Shown: piece by piece, positions 8,936 through 16,878 of the stretch
Layout: each line of letters begins with the position of its first letter
How positions within the stretch are numbered: position 1 is the stretch's first letter
Source of the DNA: an uncultured Clostridia bacterium
Lineage (GTDB): Bacteria; Bacillota; Clostridia; TANB77; CAG-508
NCBI GenBank assembly: GCA_947623865.1
Contig: CANQIC010000014.1
Coordinates: 1-36,106 of the forward strand
Direction: 5' to 3'
Length of the DNA: 36,106 nt
Notes under the pieces: model-generated
Told to the model about the DNA's origin: nothing
Database searches by the model: none
What the model saw: only the letters and a program-made list of their open reading frames with translations
Program-made: the position numbers and the translations under genes

Positions 8936-9151
8936 ATGAGACATATATTTAACATAAAAAGGAGAATAATGAAAATGATTGGAGTAAAAAAACAAGAAAA
9001 AGAAAATGTAAATATTGTATCTAATATAAAGCCTGAATGGGAAGAATTATGTAATGAATGTTCATCAATTGCGAAAACTGTAGGATGGACCAAAAAAGAT
9101 AGTAGAGAATTACTGAAGAGAGTGAGAAATGAGTCGAACTCAGTTAGATAA
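8936..9151 (+). CDS. Putative antitoxin of a PIN-domain toxin-antitoxin pair
   Basis: The 71-aa, highly charged protein lies immediately upstream of a PIN toxin gene and overlaps it by 23 nt, the usual antitoxin-toxin arrangement. Its C terminus (EWEELCNECSSIAKTVGWTKKDSRELLKRVR, residues ~35-65) ends in a helix like the WTKKDSRELLKRVR tail seen in antitoxins partnered with PIN_3-type toxins, which blocks the toxin active site. The start at 8936 follows AGAGGTG by 6 nt; ATGs at 8969 or 8975 after AAAAAGGAG are credible alternatives and would give about 60 residues. I cannot define an N-terminal DNA-binding fold. Confidence 0.6.
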   Translation: MRHIFNIKRRIMKMIGVKKQEKENVNIVSNIKPEWEELCNECSSIAKTVGWTKKDSRELLKRVRNESNSVR

Positions 9152-9647
9152 CTGTATTGATGTAGTAGTTGATACAAACACATTAGTAGATGCAATTTTT
9201 CATGAAGACACAGAATGTCAAGATTTATTTCAATATAAACATGATGGCGAAATTCGTTTTTGTATGAATATAAGAACTTTTCAAGAAGCTTTTAGAATAT
9301 TTGCAAGAACATTGGAAGAAATTGATAAAAAAGCAAAAAAGAAAAAGGTAAAAATTACAAAATTAGAATATAACAATTTGTTTTATAAACTATCAAATGC
9401 ACTATGGGAAATAAGAAAAATAGATGGAAAAACTAGAACTAATTATTGTTTGGAAGATCCAGAAGATAATAAATTTATAGATTGTTGTATAGATGGAAAT
9501 ATAAAATATTTGGTAACAAGTGATGAACACTTACTAAAATTAAAAGAGCATGAAGAAATTCGTAAAAAAGGAATAGAAATTATGGATCCACATAGCTTTT
9601 CGATAGAACTATTAAGATTAAAATTTCAAAATAATTATAGAAAATAA
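9129..9647 (+). CDS. PIN-domain ribonuclease toxin (VapC-like)
   Basis: The 172-aa protein carries the PIN nuclease acidic residues: VVVDTNTLVDAIF with Asp15 near the N terminus, then PEDNKFIDCCIDGNIKYLVT and SDEHLLKL at about 115-140. This matches the PIN_3 branch, whose members typically cleave RNA in toxin-antitoxin systems. It overlaps the antitoxin gene by 23 nt and is therefore translationally coupled to it. The start ATG lies inside the antitoxin frame, and no separate promoter is visible. The insertion of ~20 Lys-rich residues (KKAKKKKVKITK) in the middle is longer than in short VapC proteins. The RNA target is unknown. Confidence 0.78.
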   Translation: MSRTQLDNCIDVVVDTNTLVDAIFHEDTECQDLFQYKHDGEIRFCMNIRTFQEAFRIFARTLEEIDKKAKKKKVKITKLEYNNLFYKLSNALWEIRKIDGKTRTNYCLEDPEDNKFIDCCIDGNIKYLVTSDEHLLKLKEHEEIRKKGIEIMDPHSFSIELLRLKFQNNYRK

Positions 9648-9703
9648 AGGCTAGTAAATAAACTGAACTTTTAGAGTTTACTTAAAAAGCTAGTCTTTTT
9701 TTA
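9647..9703 (+). terminator. Terminator of the toxin-antitoxin operon
   Basis: An outer stem 9647-9654 with 9690-9697 (one G·U) encloses a 6-bp stem (9659-9664 with 9675-9680). A run of seven T follows. Confidence 0.65.
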
Positions 9704-9842
9704 CGCAATCTTTTTTTGATAAAAATAAAGAATTTATATAAATATGCGAAACTTTTATCTTTCTATCTGAACATCAAAATTGAAACTAACCTCAAAGAAA
9801 GACTATTTAGGTGATGTTTCTTTATTTTCGAACAAGTAAGTA

Positions 9843-9871
9843 TTGAAAATTAAAAATGAGTATAGTATACT
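9843..9871 (+). promoter_or_regulatory. Promoter of tRNA-Thr
   Basis: TTGAAA (9843-9848), 17-nt spacer, TATACT (9866-9871), 17 nt before the mature tRNA 5' end. Confidence 0.65.
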
Positions 9872-9888
9872 AATTAAGATTAATAAAT

Positions 9889-9964
9889 GCTTCCATAGCT
9901 CAGTTGGTAGAGCAACAGATTCGTAACCTGTAGGTCGGCGGTTCGATTCCGCCTGGAAGCTCCA
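9889..9964 (+). tRNA. tRNA-Thr, anticodon CGT (reads ACG)
   Basis: This is a complete 76-nt cloverleaf with encoded CCA. The acceptor stem gcttcca/tggaagc is perfect, with discriminator T. The D arm is gctcagttggtagagc and the T arm is ggcggttcgattccgcc. The anticodon loop TTCGTAA gives anticodon CGT. The last anticodon stem pair (A31-C39) is a mismatch. The Thr identity follows from the anticodon. It stands alone, not in a tRNA cluster. Confidence 0.95.
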
Positions 9965-10003
9965 ACGACGAATCTGTTCGGACTTTCTAGGAACAGTAAA
10001 TAC

Positions 10004-10040
10004 AAAATCAATCAGAATTAAACTGGTTGATTTTTTTGTT
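10004..10040 (+). terminator. Terminator of the tRNA-Thr transcript
   Basis: Stem 10004-10015 with 10023-10034 (12 bp, one G·U), 7-nt loop, ending in seven T. Confidence 0.75.
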
Positions 10041-10088
10041 TGTAAAAAGAGCATTATATATTACATTTTGTTTAAAAATCAACAAACA

Positions 10089-10117
10089 TTTACAATTTAC
10101 ATAAAAACTGTTATAAT
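10089..10117 (+). promoter_or_regulatory. Promoter of the DEAH helicase gene
   Basis: TTTACA (10089-10094), 17-nt spacer, TATAAT (10112-10117); AAGGAGG follows at 10167, 7 nt before the start codon. Confidence 0.65.
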
Positions 10118-10180
10118 TAAACTGAGTACATTGAAAATTTAGAAAAAATCCAATTTTAACTTTTATAAGGAGGACTATAT

Positions 10181-12805
10181 ATGTTATTACCTATTACTAA
10201 TTACAAAAATGAAATTATTGAGGCAGTTCGTAATCATTCTTTTACGATTGTATCTGCTGAAACAGGTTCTGGTAAATCTACTCAGATTCCACAATATTTG
10301 GCTAATTATTATAGCCAAGTAGTTGTAACTGAGCCCCGGATTATGGCAGCGAAGACCCTGGCTAAGCGCGTAGCAGAAGAAATGGGCGTAACACTTGGAG
10401 AAGAAGTGGGATATAGGACAGCTTATGACAAGTGTTCTTCTCCTACTAGCAACATTTTATATTGTACCGATGGACTTCAACTTATTAGGACAATATTCAG
10501 TGAAGATAATAAAACTGAAAATGTTTTGATAATAGATGAAGCTCATGAATGGAATCTCAATATTGAGACTCTTATTGCATGGTGCAAATTTATGCAAAAA
10601 AAATGGAATACTAAAGTTGTAATTATGAGTGCAACTTTAGACACTGACGGGCTTGCTAATTTTTTGGGCGAAGATGTTGCAGTGTTAAATATACCAGGAA
10701 ATTTATATGATGTTGCAATAGAAGAAAGACCTAAATATGCATTAATTGGTACTATTAAAGAAAATATCAATGATGGCAAAAATATTTTGGTTTTTGTTGC
10801 GGGCAAAAAAGAAATTCATAGTGTTATTGAAGATTTAGAACAAGAAAAAGCAACAGTTTTGCCCTTACACGGAGAGATGGATTGGGATGACCAAAAGAAA
10901 TGCTTTGAGCATTATTCTAATCCAAAGGTTATTGTAGCAACAAATGTTGCACAAACATCTCTTACAATACCAGATATTGATGTTGTTGTTGATACTGGCG
11001 AGGTAAGAATCTCAATTGCAGAGAATGGGATTCAGGGATTATTTTTGAAAGACATTAGTCGTTCTGACATTGCACAACGTAAAGGGCGTGCTGGCAGAAC
11101 AAAAACTGGAAAATATTTTTTATGTTCTGATATTCCTATGAAATATCGGAATAAATATTCTATTCCAGAAATTCAAAGAAGTATTCTGGATCGTGTTGTT
11201 CTACAGCTGGCAACAATTGGCTTAAAGGCTGAAGAACTTAAGTTTTATCATCAACCTGAGAGTAGAGCTATATTGAAGGCCAAAAAAGAACTTACTGTCA
11301 TTGGAGCACTTTATGATAATAAAGTAACAGAACTTGGACACAAGATAGTTAAAATGCCTATTTCTGTTCAGCTTGCCCGAATGATAGTAGAAGCAGAAAA
11401 AAGTGGCGTAACAGAGCAAGTCATGTATGTCGCAGCAATTATTGAAATGGGAGGTCTTCTTGCCAAAGAAGGTCATTATTATGATTTTACCTCAGAAAAG
11501 GAGAGTGATTTGCTAGCTGAACTTGATGTATGGAATTCCATAAATAAGATGGAGCATATCGATTTCAAAGAGCTTGGAATTAAAAAGAAAAGTTTCTTTA
11601 AAATTAAAGAGCACATCCAAAAGTTAAAAGAAACTTTATATGGTATTGTTGAAATTACAAATAACGACAATAGAGAAGCTATTGTAAAATCTTGTCTGTA
11701 TGGGTTGGTTTCACATATATATGTAAAAGACTGCGATAGATATCGTGGTGAAGATAGAACCGAACTCCAGCTTGATAGAAACAGTTGTATACCAAGTAAT
11801 TCACAACTTATAGTCGGTATACCAAAAACAATCGAGTTCAAAAATCATTATGGGTGGACTAATTCTTTAAAATTAGTGAGCTTTGCAAGCAAAATTGATG
11901 TAAATACATTATTTGAGCTTGTACCAAATAGCATTATTAAAGAAACACGTCTACGTTATTCTAGGGGTATGGATGCAGTTGAAATTACTACTATAAGGAG
12001 CTTTGCAGGAATTGTAGTAGATACTGAAATAAATTATGACAAAAAACATCCAGAATATGCTGAACTTAAATCAAAATATGAGGAAGAATTAAGTCATAAC
12101 AGTAGTTCTATTACACATAATTCTGCTAATAGGCAAGAGGTAATAGTAATTGATGGCAAACAGTTTAAAGTTCAATATGGCTATTTTGACAAAGGAGGAA
12201 CTGTTTACATTGATTATGAGACATTATTTACAACAAATGTGAAAGAGGTAATTCTTGATTCTGGAGAGAAAGTAAATTTCTGCTCAGAAACACTAATTGG
12301 AAGAAAAGAAACCAATATAGTTGCACTTAGAAATGCAGTAGAAATGAAACGGCTCAATAGAATACGCGAAAGAACGAGATATGAATACGAGACATTAAAG
12401 ATAAATAGCCTTGATGATGTCATTACAAATGCTAGCAGAATTGGTAAAGTCGAACTTACTATGAATAATGGTGGATATGGAGATGTGCCAATTCTTGCAT
12501 ACGGTTACCTTTCTCTTAAGAAAAACACGGTAACTTTTAAAATCGGTGATGATGAAGAAATTGCAAATTCCAATACTCTTGAAGCTCTACAATATTTATT
12601 TTTTAAAGAGATTGAAAAGAGATATGGAGAAAGCAAGTTTAGTCATCAAAAAGGTAAGAAAAAGAAGATTCTTACCGAATCCGAAAAAGAAGCGAAAAAG
12701 GATTTTGATTCCCTTGTAAGGGAAGTGTTACTCACTCTTACTATCAAAAATTTACTTGAAAACTTGGAATTCCTCGAGGAATACTATCAAGAGTTAATGA
12801 TGTAA
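10181..12805 (+). CDS. DEAH-box RNA helicase (HrpA/HrpB-like)
   Basis: The 874-aa protein has the full helicase motif set in order: ETGSGKSTQIPQY (motif I, ~26-38), TEPRIMAAKTLA (Ia), DEAH (II, ~120), SAT (III), TNVAQTSLTIPDIDVVVDTG (V) and QRKGRAGRT (VI). The part after ~350 resembles the winged-helix/ratchet region; the last ~300 residues are less familiar. It is probably an ATP-driven RNA remodelling enzyme. Composition differs from the neighbours: more C/G-ending codons, and three CGG Arg codons (10337 in motif Ia, 11147, 12350) where the long core genes here have none. With its location just behind a tRNA gene, this suggests acquisition by transfer. It has its own promoter and terminator. 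Confidence 0.85.
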   Translation: MLLPITNYKNEIIEAVRNHSFTIVSAETGSGKSTQIPQYLANYYSQVVVTEPRIMAAKTLAKRVAEEMGVTLGEEVGYRTAYDKCSSPTSNILYCTDGLQLIRTIFSEDNKTENVLIIDEAHEWNLNIETLIAWCKFMQKKWNTKVVIMSATLDTDGLANFLGEDVAVLNIPGNLYDVAIEERPKYALIGTIKENINDGKNILVFVAGKKEIHSVIEDLEQEKATVLPLHGEMDWDDQKKCFEHYSNPKVIVATNVAQTSLTIPDIDVVVDTGEVRISIAENGIQGLFLKDISRSDIAQRKGRAGRTKTGKYFLCSDIPMKYRNKYSIPEIQRSILDRVVLQLATIGLKAEELKFYHQPESRAILKAKKELTVIGALYDNKVTELGHKIVKMPISVQLARMIVEAEKSGVTEQVMYVAAIIEMGGLLAKEGHYYDFTSEKESDLLAELDVWNSINKMEHIDFKELGIKKKSFFKIKEHIQKLKETLYGIVEITNNDNREAIVKSCLYGLVSHIYVKDCDRYRGEDRTELQLDRNSCIPSNSQLIVGIPKTIEFKNHYGWTNSLKLVSFASKIDVNTLFELVPNSIIKETRLRYSRGMDAVEITTIRSFAGIVVDTEINYDKKHPEYAELKSKYEEELSHNSSSITHNSANRQEVIVIDGKQFKVQYGYFDKGGTVYIDYETLFTTNVKEVILDSGEKVNFCSETLIGRKETNIVALRNAVEMKRLNRIRERTRYEYETLKINSLDDVITNASRIGKVELTMNNGGYGDVPILAYGYLSLKKNTVTFKIGDDEEIANSNTLEALQYLFFKEIEKRYGESKFSHQKGKKKKILTESEKEAKKDFDSLVREVLLTLTIKNLLENLEFLEEYYQELMM

Positions 12806-12819
12806 GATTACAACAAAAA

Positions 12820-12858
12820 ACATAAAAGCTATCAACAATTTTTGGTAGCTTTTATGTT
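12820..12858 (+). terminator. Terminator of the DEAH helicase gene
   Basis: 15-bp stem (12820-12834 with 12843-12857, one G·U) with an 8-nt loop; the T tract is inside the 3' arm. Confidence 0.65.
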
Positions 12859-13309
12859 AGATATAAATATTATAAAGGTGTAATTTATCTAAAATATGAT
12901 ATACTTCAATAAATTGATTGATATTTGTATCAATCGTTAAGAGAGAAAAAAGTTGTAGATAACTACGACGTTTGCTCCATAAGTGTGAATTTAACAATTC
13001 ACAGTGAATAGTTAATGCTTAATAGTGATTAATTAGTTTAACTTATATTTATTCAAAGGATTTATTATGTCTTAAAGTATTTTAATTCAAAGTTCTCTTA
13101 AATTTTCAGCAAAGAATATAAATTTGTAATTTGTGCAATGGCTAATCTAATGAAGGTGAAAGAAGAACAACAAAATCAAGTTGTTATGTTCTTGATAAAT
13201 ATAATTAATTAGCTGTATAAAAGAAAAGTTAAAGATTAATTCTGGTATAGTAATTTTTTGTTGTTTATAGTATAATTCTGTTGAATTATAAACAAAAGGT
13301 GATAAAGAA
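12859..13309 (+). other. Intergenic region without a convincing gene
   Basis: This 450-nt stretch holds no supported gene. A 24-codon ORF at 13139 has no ribosome binding site. Around 12992-13040 there is an AT-rich stretch with repeated gtgaat/gtgatt and gttaat/cttaat words after caattcacag; the same aattcacag word recurs in the gaps at 16767 and 26074. A TATAAT at 13271-13276 may belong to the next gene, but its -35 is poor. Confidence 0.5.
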
Positions 13310-14536
13310 ATGAAAGAATTTGTATCAATTCTTATAAGTTTTATATTTATGAGTATAGCAGATAGTGTAGATTCAGCCTTCAATAACTATATAAGTGTAG
13401 ATGCTGTTGTAGTATGTGGTAGTTTAATATTTATAAATTTTATGTTTAAATCTATCGGGGAAATAGGAATATATACACATAGAACAGTTAGAAAAAAATC
13501 GGGTTCATATTTGTTAATATCAGGTATTACAGGATTAATTTTAGGAATTATTTCGTTTTTATTAAGTGATTTGATTGTTGATTTATTTAATTTAACTCTT
13601 GGTCAAAAAGAAATGCTATCAGGTATATTAAAACTATATGTGATTTATTTACCTATATCAATATTACATACTGGACTACTTGAAATAGTAAGATTAAGAA
13701 ATGACTTAAAATTATATAGAAAAGGGTTAATTATAACTTATATCTCATTAATAAGTTTAGATGCATTAGCATTTATATTTACTAAAAACTTATTTGCTCT
13801 TTTTATTGCAACTATTTTATCTGATGTGATTTGTTTTACATATTTATCATATAGAATAAAACTAAAATATCAAAAAATAACTAAAGAAGATTTAAATAAT
13901 GTTAAATCTTATGGAATTCCATATAGTATGGAAAGAGTGTTTTCTAAAGCTCTTATATTAATATATGGAGTACTTGCAAGTCAATTAGGTACAGAAAAAT
14001 ATTCAATTCATACAATTTGTTATTCAGTGTGTTTAACATTAGAGATAATTACTAATGCATATCAAGCAACTTTAATGATTAAAGTGCCAGAAGGTGAAAC
14101 TTATAAGCAACAATATAGAAATTGTATGAAAATGAAAAATAAATGCTTTCCATTAATAATAGTATTAAATTTTATATTTGCATTTATATATTTAATAATA
14201 TCACATGGAAGTGTCCCAATATTAGAATGTTTCCCATACTTTTTATTCTATATAATCGGGGTATTTGGACTATATCAGTATGAAACTTATAAAACATTAT
14301 GTATTACTCAAGGAAAATCTTTTATATTATTAATAGGTTCTACTATTGGTGTTATAATAAGGCTTTTGATATGTGCATTATTTATAAATACTTCTTTTGC
14401 ATTGTTTATATTCGGAGTAGTAAATTTTGTTGATTTTTATTCTAGAAGTGTAGTTTATAGAATAGTGTTATCTAAATTATATAAAAAAGATAAGTTTGAT
14501 ATAAAAATTAATGAAGATAAGACATTAAATGTATGA
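13310..14536 (+). CDS. MATE/MOP-type multidrug or polysaccharide transporter
   Basis: The 408-aa protein is almost entirely membrane helices (about 12, starting at residue 4). The helix and loop pattern, including the early IADSVDSAFNNYISVDAVVVCG segment and a repeat of it in the second half (SYGIPYSMERVFSKALILIYGVLASQLG), is like MATE family exporters, which normally have ~440-460 residues in two six-helix bundles. Sequence conservation is low, so the substrate cannot be inferred. The ATG follows aaaaggtgataaag. A short ORF overlaps its 3' end. It has no in-frame CGG. Confidence 0.6.
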   Translation: MKEFVSILISFIFMSIADSVDSAFNNYISVDAVVVCGSLIFINFMFKSIGEIGIYTHRTVRKKSGSYLLISGITGLILGIISFLLSDLIVDLFNLTLGQKEMLSGILKLYVIYLPISILHTGLLEIVRLRNDLKLYRKGLIITYISLISLDALAFIFTKNLFALFIATILSDVICFTYLSYRIKLKYQKITKEDLNNVKSYGIPYSMERVFSKALILIYGVLASQLGTEKYSIHTICYSVCLTLEIITNAYQATLMIKVPEGETYKQQYRNCMKMKNKCFPLIIVLNFIFAFIYLIISHGSVPILECFPYFLFYIIGVFGLYQYETYKTLCITQGKSFILLIGSTIGVIIRLLICALFINTSFALFIFGVVNFVDFYSRSVVYRIVLSKLYKKDKFDIKINEDKTLNV

Positions 14537-14702
14537 TTATGTACTACTATATTTTGATACAATGATAAAAGAGATTGATGAAGAGTATAGAACTACTTCT
14601 AATAATATGAACTTTAGTTTTATTCTTTGTCATTTGGATGTTCCATTTGATTTCTATTATCCTCTTGTTTGGACTTTAACAATAAAAAAGAAAGAAGCTT
14701 AA
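14529..14702 (+). CDS. Possible 57-aa protein overlapping the transporter end
   Basis: The ATG at 14529 overlaps the transporter stop by 8 nt, a geometry that allows translational coupling. The frame runs to a TAA just before a terminator. The product is acidic then hydrophobic (MIKEIDEEYRTT, then FSFILCHLDVPFDFYYPLVW). There is no ribosome binding site and I recognise no family. It could equally be the remnant of a larger gene. Confidence 0.3.
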   Translation: MYDYVLLYFDTMIKEIDEEYRTTSNNMNFSFILCHLDVPFDFYYPLVWTLTIKKKEA

Positions 14703-14710
14703 ACAAAGAG

Positions 14711-14742
14711 ACGAATGCATTTTTTAATGTATTCGTTTTTTA
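14711..14742 (+). terminator. Terminator after the MATE-like transporter
   Basis: 11-bp stem 14711-14721 with 14726-14736 (one G·U), TTTT loop, followed by a T run. Confidence 0.75.
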
Positions 14743-14815
14743 TATAAAATACTATTAAAAATAATGATATGTTCTAATAAATTGTGGTAATAAATATTAT
14801 AATATAGGTGATTTT

Positions 14816-15772
14816 ATGTTTGATTTACATTACGACTTATTAACATACATATATATGAATAAAGATAACTTAAAAGAAGTAAAAAAACATTTTAGAAAGA
14901 TTTTTAAAGATAACATTACTGGTGGGATTTTTAATCTATTCTATATGTCTCCCAAAGAAATGAGAGAGGAATTAGGAATAAAAAAAGAGGAAATTGATAT
15001 AATTAATAACTTAAAAAAAGTTAATAAATTGATTTATGAAAATAGCTTAATACCTAAAAATATAAAATATATTTATGGAGTAGAAGGCTTAGATTATCTA
15101 GAAAAAATTAAAGATTTAGATAAAATATATGGATTAGGTGTAAGAAGTGTAAATATAGTATGGAATAATGATAATAAATTTGGAGGAGGAGCAAAAGGAG
15201 ATGAAAAAAGAGGACTAACTGGATTGGGAAGAGAATTAGTAAAAAAATTAGTAGATAAAAAAATAGCGATTGATTTATCCCACACTAATAAAAAAACTTT
15301 TTATGACATAATTGAACTATGTAGTAAATTAAAAGATTCCGGAAAAACACCAATAGTTTTTGCATCTCATTCAAATGTAAATAAGATTTGTAATCATCCA
15401 AGGAATTTAAACGACAATCAAATAATTAAAATAAAGAAATTAGATGGAGTTATTGGAATTGTTGGAGTAAAACCTTTTTGCGTAAAAGAAGAAAGATTTA
15501 AAAAAGAAAATATAAAATATCAAAATGCATATATAGAACATATAAAATATATAAGAGATCTATTGGGAGGAGTAGATAATATAGCTGTATCTACAGATGA
15601 TATGACATATTATAAAACAAATAAAAGATACTACAAACATTTTAATGTATTTAAACAAGAAAGAATGAAAAAAGATTTAGAAAATTTGCTTTTATTTAAT
15701 GGATTTACTAAAGAGGATACGGAAAAAATATTATATACAAATTTTAATAATAAAATTTTGCAAAGATTATAA
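14816..15772 (+). CDS. Membrane-dipeptidase-type zinc dipeptidase (peptidase M19)
   Basis: The 318-aa product matches the renal/membrane dipeptidase fold, which hydrolyses dipeptides with a two-zinc centre. The expected ligands are present: H5 and D7 in DLHYD, E90 in YGVEG, H156 in IDLSH and H185 in ASHSNV. NHPRNLNDNQI is the substrate-binding Arg/Asp segment and VSTDDM comes near the end. Length is normal for the bacterial enzymes. No signal peptide is visible, so it probably acts in the cytoplasm. The ATG follows AGGTG by 6 nt. Its last codons contain the -35 box of the ftsY promoter. Confidence 0.9.
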   Translation: MFDLHYDLLTYIYMNKDNLKEVKKHFRKIFKDNITGGIFNLFYMSPKEMREELGIKKEEIDIINNLKKVNKLIYENSLIPKNIKYIYGVEGLDYLEKIKDLDKIYGLGVRSVNIVWNNDNKFGGGAKGDEKRGLTGLGRELVKKLVDKKIAIDLSHTNKKTFYDIIELCSKLKDSGKTPIVFASHSNVNKICNHPRNLNDNQIIKIKKLDGVIGIVGVKPFCVKEERFKKENIKYQNAYIEHIKYIRDLLGGVDNIAVSTDDMTYYKTNKRYYKHFNVFKQERMKKDLENLLLFNGFTKEDTEKILYTNFNNKILQRL

Positions 15773-15786
15773 AATTATGATATAAT
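15758..15786 (+). promoter_or_regulatory. Promoter of ftsY, overlapping the dipeptidase stop
   Basis: TTGCAA (15758-15763), 17-nt spacer, TATAAT (15781-15786). The -35 lies inside the end of the dipeptidase gene, so ftsY can be transcribed alone. Confidence 0.65.
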
Positions 15787-15829
15787 ACCTGCTGAAAAAA
15801 ATAAGACAAAAGATAGAAAGAGGTCTAGA

Positions 15830-16735
15830 ATGGGATTTTTTGATAAATTAAAAAATGGTTTAGGAAAAACAAGAGACTCTATGGCAGACAAAATGAACAA
15901 TGTTTTTAGTACTTTTAGAAAAGTTGATGAGGAATTGTTAGAAGAATTAGAAGAAATACTAATAATGTCTGACATAGGTGTAGATACATCTGTAGAAATA
16001 ATTACTAAATTAAGAGATAGAATAAAAAAAGAAAAAATTTCAGATGAAGATGGAGTAAAATCTGCATTAAAAGAAGAAATGAAAAAAATATTAGATGAAA
16101 CACCAAATAATTTTGATTTATCTAAAAAACCAACTGTAATATTAGTAGTAGGAGTAAATGGTGTAGGTAAAACTACTTCAATTGGGAAAATAGCAAACAG
16201 AATAAAAAAAGAAGGTAAGAATGTAATAATAGCAGCTGCAGATACATTTAGAGCAGCAGCTGTTGAACAAGTAGAGATATGGTCAAAAAGAAGCAATTCA
16301 AAAATAATAAAAAAGCAAGAAGGGACAGATCCTGCATCTGTAGTTTATGATGCAATACAAGAGTTGAAAAAAGATAAAGCAGATGTTTTAATATGTGATA
16401 CTGCAGGAAGACTTCATAATAAAAAATACTTAATGGATGAACTATTGAAAATAAAAAAAGTAATAGATAAAGAATTACCAGATGCTAACAAAGAAGTGTT
16501 GTTAGTGTTAGATAGCACAACTGGACAAAATGCAATTTCACAAGTGAAAGCTTTTAAAGAAACTGTTGACATAACGGGACTTATATTAACAAAGTTAGAT
16601 GGAACTGCAAAAGGAGGAGCTGTTTTAGGAATAGTTCACAAAAACAAGATACCAATAAAATTTATTGGTGTGGGGGAGCAAATAGATGATATGGAAATCT
16701 TTAATTCAGAAGATTTTGTAAATTCAATATTATAA
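15830..16735 (+). CDS. ftsY: Signal recognition particle receptor FtsY
   Basis: FtsY is the membrane-associated SRP GTPase receptor that delivers ribosome-nascent chain complexes to the translocon. The 301-aa protein has a short N-terminal helix, the NG-domain helical bundle (~20-95), then the GTPase: GVNGVGKTTSIGKIA (G1), DTFRAAAVEQ, CDTAGRLHNKKYLMDEL (G3), TKLDGTAKGGAVLGI (G4) and GVGEQIDDMEIF at the C terminus. The acidic A domain of E. coli FtsY is absent, as is usual in Firmicutes. The start follows gaaagaggtc. It has no in-frame CGG. Confidence 0.97.
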   Translation: MGFFDKLKNGLGKTRDSMADKMNNVFSTFRKVDEELLEELEEILIMSDIGVDTSVEIITKLRDRIKKEKISDEDGVKSALKEEMKKILDETPNNFDLSKKPTVILVVGVNGVGKTTSIGKIANRIKKEGKNVIIAAADTFRAAAVEQVEIWSKRSNSKIIKKQEGTDPASVVYDAIQELKKDKADVLICDTAGRLHNKKYLMDELLKIKKVIDKELPDANKEVLLVLDSTTGQNAISQVKAFKETVDITGLILTKLDGTAKGGAVLGIVHKNKIPIKFIGVGEQIDDMEIFNSEDFVNSIL

Positions 16736-16775
16736 AAAGGTAAATAAATAAAATATTGACATTAATAATTCACAG

Positions 16776-16851
16776 TAGGGACATTCCTCAATCTATGAGG
16801 AAATACAAATCAATTAGGCTTATTCTTCCAAACTGAATAAGGTTTGTCCCT
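16776..16851. other. Structured intergenic element (three-way junction)
   Basis: An outer 8-bp stem (tagggaca 16776-16783 with tgtcccta 16844-16851) encloses two hairpins: ttcctca/tgaggaa (about 16785-16803) and cttattc/gaataag (about 16819-16840). It lies between ftsY and the UPF0182 gene, downstream of a TTGACA at 16756 without a clear -10. It could be a structured leader RNA or a small mobile palindromic repeat. Confidence 0.4.
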
Positions 16852-16878
16852 ATACTATATAAAATAGGAGGAAATGAG

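Noticed and set aside
9889-9964. tRNA-Arg reading CGG
   Set aside because: The anticodon in the loop TTCGTAA is CGT, reading ACG (Thr), so this tRNA does not bear on CGG decoding.
13139-13213. 24-codon ORF in the gap before the transporter gene
   Set aside because: No ribosome binding site, low-complexity product, no recognisable family.
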